Assembly (NCBI GenBank): GCA_002342225.1
Contig: DDPO01000142.1
Coordinates: 1-17,950, forward strand
Source of the DNA: Bdellovibrionaceae bacterium UBA2466
Lineage (GTDB): Bacteria; Bdellovibrionota; FAC87; UBA2466
DNA length: 17,950 nucleotides
Reading direction: 5' to 3'
Position 1 is the first letter of the stretch. Each line of letters starts with the position of its first letter. The position numbers and the translations under genes are program-made. Shown here one piece after another: positions 13,960 through 17,950 of this stretch. The notes under the pieces were generated by a model. That model saw nothing but the letters and a program-made list of their open reading frames with translations. It was not told where the DNA came from and searched no databases.

Positions 13960-15156
13960 ATGGCTCAATTTTTAAGATGCTTTGAAATCTGTTTCTTAAT
14001 CACTCTCTCAGTCAGTTTTTTAACTTCATGCCAGAACACTCCTCCACTGGGAATGAACAAGCGAAATCAAGTTCTATTCAAATCCGCCCCTATCACGATG
14101 CCCGAACCCAATCACTATCAAGTAAGCTTGCGTTGGGCTCCCGCAGTTTTAAAAGACACTAGAGCTGAAGAAAAAACTTGGATGATCTACAGAGGTTTAG
14201 AATCTCAACCTCCTAGTCCATATCTCACTCTTAAAGAAGGACAAACAGAAGCGGTCGACCCAACAGTGACTGCAGGGAAAACCTACACTTATGTCTTGGG
14301 ATTTTTGGAAGGCTCAGACCTCATCAAAAAAGAGACCACAACATTTACGGTTCCAAAGGACTTAGTTATCACTGAGACTGTCCGAGCTAATAGCCTTACT
14401 GAGTACAAACGAATATTTCTTAAAGAAAAGGGCATTATTGAAACCCAAGGAGAGCGACTAGAGCTTTCAGCCGATGAACTTCACTCTTACGGTGGGGTGA
14501 TCCAAACTTACGGAGAGGAAAACTTAGCACCTCTAGGTCTAGACGGTCGCACTCCAGAGATTTTGGTACTTCAAGTGAAGCGCGCTTTTGGCAACCTCAC
14601 GATTAAAGCCATAGGGCAGAATGGGGGAAAGGGAGTCACGGGTGAAAAAGGCTCTAAAGGTGCAACTGGCCGCGATGGTGGTACTGCACGATCCCAAAGA
14701 AGACTTTTCGGTGGTGGAAGAGATGGAATCGGAGGCGAACAAACCGTCTGTGTCACAGAAGCTGATGAGGCTTACGGAAAACGAGGGGGTCAAGGAAATC
14801 AAGGTGGTCTTGGAGGAAAGGGTGGAAACGGGGGAAACAGCCCCAAAGTTTACATCCGAATTGATGAGAGTTCAGAGCTTGAAATCAAGATCGATAAAAT
14901 CGCAGGTAAAAAAGGCGAAGGGGGAAATGGCGGCCCGGGAGGCGATGGTGGCGATGGAGGAAAACCCGGAACGGGAGATATTGCGGGAGCTTGCCCTGCC
15001 CCCAAACAAGGTGAAGTAGGCCCAATCGGACCGGAAGGTCCCACGGGCCCTCTTGGTTTAGATGGCCTTACCAACTCTCCCGAATGCATTAAAACCCCCT
15101 CAGGCCAAGAGGGCTCCTGTAGCCAATTCATTGAAAAGAATGGATTTGTACTATAG
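13960..15156 (+). CDS. Collagen-like, glycine-rich lipoprotein
   Basis: Predicted lipoprotein of 398 residues: signal peptide with lipobox LTSC and lipidated C24. Residues about 50-132 (YQVSLRWAP, TWMIYRG, AGKTYTYVLG) look like a fibronectin type III-like domain. After a strand-rich region come Gly tracts: a collagen-like Gly-X-Y run at 223-240, a polyglycine run at 273-292, a second at 317-338, and another collagen-like run at 351-369 (GEVGPIGPEGPTGPLGLDG). Two modules, LTIKAIGQNGGKG (213-225) and LEIKIDKIAGKKG (307-319), resemble each other and each leads into a Gly tract, suggesting duplication. Four Cys (264, 345, 376, 387) could form disulfides. A surface or periplasmic structural role, such as an adhesive or a spacer, is inferred. 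No sorting motif is visible. Promoter and ribosome binding site lie just upstream. Confidence 0.75.
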   Translation: MAQFLRCFEICFLITLSVSFLTSCQNTPPLGMNKRNQVLFKSAPITMPEPNHYQVSLRWAPAVLKDTRAEEKTWMIYRGLESQPPSPYLTLKEGQTEAVDPTVTAGKTYTYVLGFLEGSDLIKKETTTFTVPKDLVITETVRANSLTEYKRIFLKEKGIIETQGERLELSADELHSYGGVIQTYGEENLAPLGLDGRTPEILVLQVKRAFGNLTIKAIGQNGGKGVTGEKGSKGATGRDGGTARSQRRLFGGGRDGIGGEQTVCVTEADEAYGKRGGQGNQGGLGGKGGNGGNSPKVYIRIDESSELEIKIDKIAGKKGEGGNGGPGGDGGDGGKPGTGDIAGACPAPKQGEVGPIGPEGPTGPLGLDGLTNSPECIKTPSGQEGSCSQFIEKNGFVL

Positions 15157-15167
15157 CCAGCCTACCA

Positions 15168-15215
15168 CTAGACAATTCTCAATTTACTGATTAAGGTCTA
15201 GGGCTTGATTGAGAA
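15168..15215. repeat. Interleaved inverted repeats upstream of the tRNA
   Basis: CTAGAC (15168-15173) pairs with GTCTAG (15196-15201), and TTCTCAAT (15176-15183) pairs with ATTGAGAA (15208-15215). The order a-b-a'-b' is that of a pseudoknot or two overlapping operator-like dyads. It lies between the collagen-like gene and the tRNA, where a terminator of the first and the promoter of the second would be expected. Confidence 0.45.
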
Positions 15216-15221
15216 CACTGT

Positions 15222-15294
15222 GGCTGGGTAGCTCAGTCGGTAGAGCAAGGGAATCATAATCCTTTGGTCGGGGGTTCAAGTCCCTCCCCAGCTA
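15222..15294 (+). tRNA. tRNA-Met (anticodon CAT)
   Basis: A complete cloverleaf of 73 bases can be drawn: acceptor 15222-15228 with 15287-15293 (one G-T at the end), D arm GCTC/GAGC (15231-15246), anticodon stem 15248-15252 with 15260-15264, loop ATCATAA with CAT at 15255-15257, a 5-base variable loop, and a T arm with loop TTCAAGT (15275-15281). The discriminator is A15294. The 3' CCA is not encoded (TAC follows), so a CCA-adding enzyme is required. The CAT anticodon could belong to elongator Met or to the lysidine-modified Ile tRNA. The overall sequence resembles elongator Met, and the standard acceptor pairing excludes an initiator. Confidence 0.9.
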
Positions 15295-15302
15295 TACTCT
15301 TT

Positions 15303-15332
15303 GTCAGACTGTACACTCAACTTCAGACTGAC
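15303..15332. repeat. Stem-loop at the end of the polysaccharide operon
   Basis: GTCAGACTG (15303-15311) and CAGACTGAC (15324-15332) pair over 8 of 9 bases around a 12-base loop. The stem includes the stop codon of the minus-strand glycosyltransferase (15304-15306) and lies 8 bases after the plus-strand tRNA. No T-run follows on either strand, so its use as a terminator or as a tRNA 3' processing guide is speculative. Confidence 0.4.
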
Positions 15333-16653
15333 CACGAATTCCAAAGATTAGAAAAACAAAAAAGAACAAAAAGAAATAATAATAGTAATTTGCAAACGCT
15401 TGCTTACCCCAAAAAAATACCCATCCGTGAACGACAGCAAGAGCACTAACGAAATCAACGACAGTCAGTTCTTTGATCCGTGAAAACATTAACCCTACAA
15501 CAAAGAATATGCTCAGCGAGAGGACCGCAACTAATTTGCCAATTTTACTAATAGCAATATTTCTTCCTAGAAATGCAACAATTGAAAACGAGTCAAGCCT
15601 CGGTTGCTGGGTTACAATTTGCCTAACTGTGCTAAAGTAAAACTCCTCCGGCCCCCAAATCACAAACGGCGAACACAACAAAATAAATACTAATAATCCT
15701 AAACCTAAAACTTTAACAAGCTCAGAATATTGCTGCTTAAAAAAGAACCAACCTACCAACACGGGCAAGATGAGCACCCCGTACTGTTTTAAAGCCAAAA
15801 TAATTCCAACCAAAATTCCCACTGTAATCCATTGCTGTCTTAACATTTTCCAAACCAACATCGAAGCCACCATTGTCAATAACGGATCTAAAAACCCCTC
15901 CTCGACTATGAATAACCCTGTCGGAAAACACAACCAGCAAAGAGAAATCCAAAGTGATATCTCTCGGTCTCGAATGAGATGTCCCGCAATTTTGTAGAGG
16001 AATACAGCAGTAAACAAAACTCCTACGACCAATGCAAAGCGAATGTCTCCGGTTAATAGCTTGAAAGGGACAAAAAAATAGAAGAATCCAGGGAAATAAG
16101 CCACTGCAGGCTTGTAGTCATAAACACCGTTGTAGATATCGGGGTATGTCTGAGCGTATGGGTTCATCCCCCTAACTAAGTAATCAACTGCAAGATTATT
16201 TGTTCTAAAAACATCGATAAATGGGTTAGGGTTTGCGTGAGGAACCAAGAAATAAACTAAGGAAATTGAGAACAGGGAAAAAACTTTAAGGTAGTTTGAA
16301 GTCGTTCGATATTTTCCACCTCTAAACTCTAAAAGGCCTGAAATAATTAAACAAAATAAAGTAACCAACAAAAGTTTACTAATGAACCAAAATGCAGGTC
16401 CTTCTACCGAATATACCACCCCCGGGCGATGGTACAGCCGAGTGCAGAAAGTAATTGCGCAGCCCACGGCTAACTTTTTTGTAAAATAAGACTCAATCCT
16501 GTTGAATCTTGCCCAGCAAAAGTAGACAAAACCTAAAAAGCACACACCAACTAAACCAGCGTCAAAATGGCCACCCGTTTTAGCAATCACGTATGCAAAT
16601 ATTGCAAACAGAAGTGAATCAAAGCGAGTTTTACACCATGTCCCCAGAGCCAT
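15304..16653 (-). CDS. Integral membrane GT-C-type glycosyltransferase (GT87-like)
   Basis: Polytopic inner membrane protein of 449 residues with roughly ten hydrophobic segments, most of them Phe- and Tyr-rich. The section at about 137-205, with NPFIDVFRTN, VRGMNPYAQTYPDIYNG and YFPGFFYF, resembles the conserved extracytoplasmic loop of GT-C enzymes of the GT87/DUF2029 type, which transfer a sugar from a polyprenyl-phosphate donor; GIILALKQYG (about 290-299) is also typical. The acceptor is unknown. ATG 16653 is chosen over TTG 16671 because it overlaps the stop of the upstream epimerase as TAATG, a standard coupling layout. The gene seems more AT-rich than the rest of the window by eye. It is the last gene of the operon and converges on the tRNA. 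Confidence 0.75.
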   Translation of the reverse strand: MALGTWCKTRFDSLLFAIFAYVIAKTGGHFDAGLVGVCFLGFVYFCWARFNRIESYFTKKLAVGCAITFCTRLYHRPGVVYSVEGPAFWFISKLLLVTLFCLIISGLLEFRGGKYRTTSNYLKVFSLFSISLVYFLVPHANPNPFIDVFRTNNLAVDYLVRGMNPYAQTYPDIYNGVYDYKPAVAYFPGFFYFFVPFKLLTGDIRFALVVGVLFTAVFLYKIAGHLIRDREISLWISLCWLCFPTGLFIVEEGFLDPLLTMVASMLVWKMLRQQWITVGILVGIILALKQYGVLILPVLVGWFFFKQQYSELVKVLGLGLLVFILLCSPFVIWGPEEFYFSTVRQIVTQQPRLDSFSIVAFLGRNIAISKIGKLVAVLSLSIFFVVGLMFSRIKELTVVDFVSALAVVHGWVFFWGKQAFANYYYYFFLFFFVFLIFGIRGQSEVECTV

Positions 16654-17639
16654 TATTTCGTTCTCATCCAAGAGACAAACGACTTAAGACCTTCGTGCAA
16701 TTGTATCTGAGGTGCATAGCCTAACTTCTGTGCCGCTTTGGTAATATCGGCAAATGTTCTCTCGACATCGCCAGGCTGTTTGTCCTCCCACTTTATTTTA
16801 GCTTTTTTGTCCAGAGCCAATTCTAAAGCTTCGACTAAATTCAACAATGAAACTGGCTGAGAACCACCTAAGTTAAATATCTCACAGGTGCCTGCAGGTT
16901 GATCCCGAAGCCACGATTCCGCAGCTAAAACACCTCTTACAATATCGTCGCAATAGGTATAGTCACGAGATGTCTTGCCATTACCGAACAGAGTAATGGG
17001 CTTTTCATCTTCAATGAGTTTCGCAAATTTATGTATTGCTAAGTCGGGTCGCTGTCTCGGTCCAAAGACGGTAAAAAACCTAAGCATCGCTATTTTCAAA
17101 CCGTACAAATGGCAATTGGTTGCACAGATAAGCTCAGCACTTCGCTTGGTTGCCGCGTAAGGAGAAATTGGCAAAACGGCCGGCTGATTCTCACTAAAAG
17201 GAACTACGGAATCATTCCCATAAACCGATGATGAAGAACCAAAAATAACCGGTAAATTTTTCCTAGCCACAGCCAGGTCTAGCACTCTTAAAGTTCCGGT
17301 AACATTTGCTCTGAAATATCCATCAGGGTCTTCCAATGAAGGCCGAACCCCTGCTTTTCCCGCAAGGTGAATCACAGATTCTAACGGGAAAGAATCAAAG
17401 CTAGCTGGGGTAATGTCTAGAATATCTGTTTCAATAAACTGAAATGCAGCCTGCCCCTGTCTGGCAACACGAGAAATCTCTCTGAGGTTTTTATCTTTTT
17501 TCTCTTTCGAGTAAAACTGATCAAAATTATCAATAACCAGAACGTTTCGCCCTCTTTTTAGCAAAGCTTCACAGACATGAGAACCAATGAACCCCGCTCC
17601 ACCTGTAACTAACACCCACTTATTATTCTTATCCACCAT
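16653..17639 (-). CDS. NAD-dependent nucleotide-sugar epimerase (UDP-glucuronate 4-epimerase-like)
   Basis: Extended short-chain dehydrogenase of 328 residues, typical length for sugar-nucleotide epimerases. Visible are the Rossmann motif TGGAGFIG (12-19), the NAD-ribose acid D37, the HLAGKAGVRPSLEDP block (91-105) which favours the UDP-glucuronate 4-epimerase (CapI/LpsL) branch, the active-site GSSSSVYG (134-141), and the catalytic YAATK (Y161, K165). The C-terminal QPGDVERTFAD motif is also typical of that branch. It probably supplies UDP-galacturonate or a similar precursor for surface polysaccharide. It overlaps the asparagine synthase-like gene by 11 bases and the glycosyltransferase by 1 base. 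Substrate is not certain; related 4-epimerases act on UDP-GlcNAc or UDP-Glc. Confidence 0.88.
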   Translation of the reverse strand: MVDKNNKWVLVTGGAGFIGSHVCEALLKRGRNVLVIDNFDQFYSKEKKDKNLREISRVARQGQAAFQFIETDILDITPASFDSFPLESVIHLAGKAGVRPSLEDPDGYFRANVTGTLRVLDLAVARKNLPVIFGSSSSVYGNDSVVPFSENQPAVLPISPYAATKRSAELICATNCHLYGLKIAMLRFFTVFGPRQRPDLAIHKFAKLIEDEKPITLFGNGKTSRDYTYCDDIVRGVLAAESWLRDQPAGTCEIFNLGGSQPVSLLNLVEALELALDKKAKIKWEDKQPGDVERTFADITKAAQKLGYAPQIQLHEGLKSFVSWMRTK

Positions 17640-17950
17640 GCGAAACTCTATGCCTCCTCATCCAGTGGTCTAACACTAGCAAAGCCCAAAGGGTTCGCGA
17701 GTGGTCCTCTTTGTTCGAAATGAATCTTTCAAAACAACTCCTGAAACCACTAGGAGCGAGATCTGCAATCTCCCAAACAGGGCTAGATTCAAAAATTTGA
17801 ACCAGTCTTGATTTCAAAGGCCCCTTCAACCACCTGGCCAGAGGAATTCCAAATCCCTTCTTTTTCCTAAATAAAATAGTATCAGGAACCAGACCTCTAA
17901 AACTGGATTTTAATAAAAATTTCGACTCGCCACTCCGTCTTTTCCAATGG
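17629..17950 (-). CDS. Asparagine synthase (glutamine-hydrolysing)-like, C-terminal part
   Basis: Partial gene cut by the window edge; the last 107 residues are visible. The reading HWKRRSGESKFLLKSSF, then LVPDTILFRKKKGFGIPLAR, matches the conserved C-terminal helices of the AsnB synthetase domain (the RKKKGFGIPL motif is diagnostic), and LWALLVLDHWMRRH is the usual final helix. The region shown lies after the ATP-pyrophosphatase and ammonia-channel parts, so catalytic residues cannot be checked. AsnB-like proteins are common in O-antigen and exopolysaccharide clusters, where they may amidate uronic acids rather than make free asparagine; that fits the overlapping epimerase gene but is inference. 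The stop at 17629 overlaps the epimerase start by 11 bases. Confidence 0.85.
   Translation of the reverse strand, partial: HWKRRSGESKFLLKSSFRGLVPDTILFRKKKGFGIPLARWLKGPLKSRLVQIFESSPVWEIADLAPSGFRSCFERFISNKEDHSRTLWALLVLDHWMRRHRVSHGG

Noticed and set aside
14571..15131. Pro-rich open frames opposite the collagen-like gene
   Set aside because: These are the mirror of Gly codons (GGN read as NCC) and follow directly from the composition of the real gene.
1..17950. CRISPR array, riboswitch or complete insertion sequence
   Set aside because: No regularly spaced direct repeats were seen, no known riboswitch core was recognised, and the only transposase lacks visible terminal repeats.

Overview
The window looks like chromosomal DNA from a moderately AT-rich Gram-negative bacterium, most plausibly of the Bdellovibrionota (Bdellovibrio-like predators and relatives). 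Pointers are a TIGR02147/DUF4423-type regulator, a family especially expanded in Bdellovibrio and Fibrobacter, a proteobacterial-type GreB, and many genes for exported hydrolases and lipoproteins. The assignment rests on gene content only; no 16S or ribosomal marker is present.

Layout. 1-777 (+): tail of an unidentified gene directly followed by a CYTH-domain triphosphatase/cyclase-like protein. 816-1676 (-): TIGR02147 regulator, ending at a hairpin terminator that overlaps the CYTH stop codon. 1930-6489 (+): folC, a secreted S1/P1-nuclease/zinc-phospholipase-C-like enzyme, a secreted endonuclease/exonuclease/phosphatase-fold enzyme behind its own promoter, and greB. 6493-11978 (-): three closely packed genes for exported or membrane proteins: a 908-residue protein with a hydrophobic Gly/Ala core and a C-terminal transglutaminase-like Cys-His-Asp domain, an unrecognised membrane protein with an unusual start, and a secreted M14 carboxypeptidase. 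11979-12490: a gap holding a leader hairpin and what reads as a decayed minus-strand gene. 12491-13818 (+): a REP-associated tyrosine transposase (HUH/Y1) overlapping by ATGA an unrecognised secreted protein. 13960-15156 (+): a lipoprotein with collagen-like Gly-X-Y and polyglycine tracts. 15222-15294 (+): tRNA with CAT anticodon. 15304-17950 (-): an overlapping surface-polysaccharide operon (asparagine synthase-like, UDP-sugar epimerase, GT-C membrane glycosyltransferase), truncated at the window edge.

How the genes fit together. Housekeeping functions (folC, greB, tRNA) are mixed with secreted degradative enzymes (nuclease or phospholipase, phosphodiesterase, metallocarboxypeptidase) and envelope or surface components. 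In a predator this would fit digestion of prey nucleic acid, lipid and peptide and remodelling of the cell surface; that role is inference. The least explained part is the 6493-11978 block, where a secreted transglutaminase-like protein with a possible membrane-inserting core is linked to a membrane protein and a carboxypeptidase.
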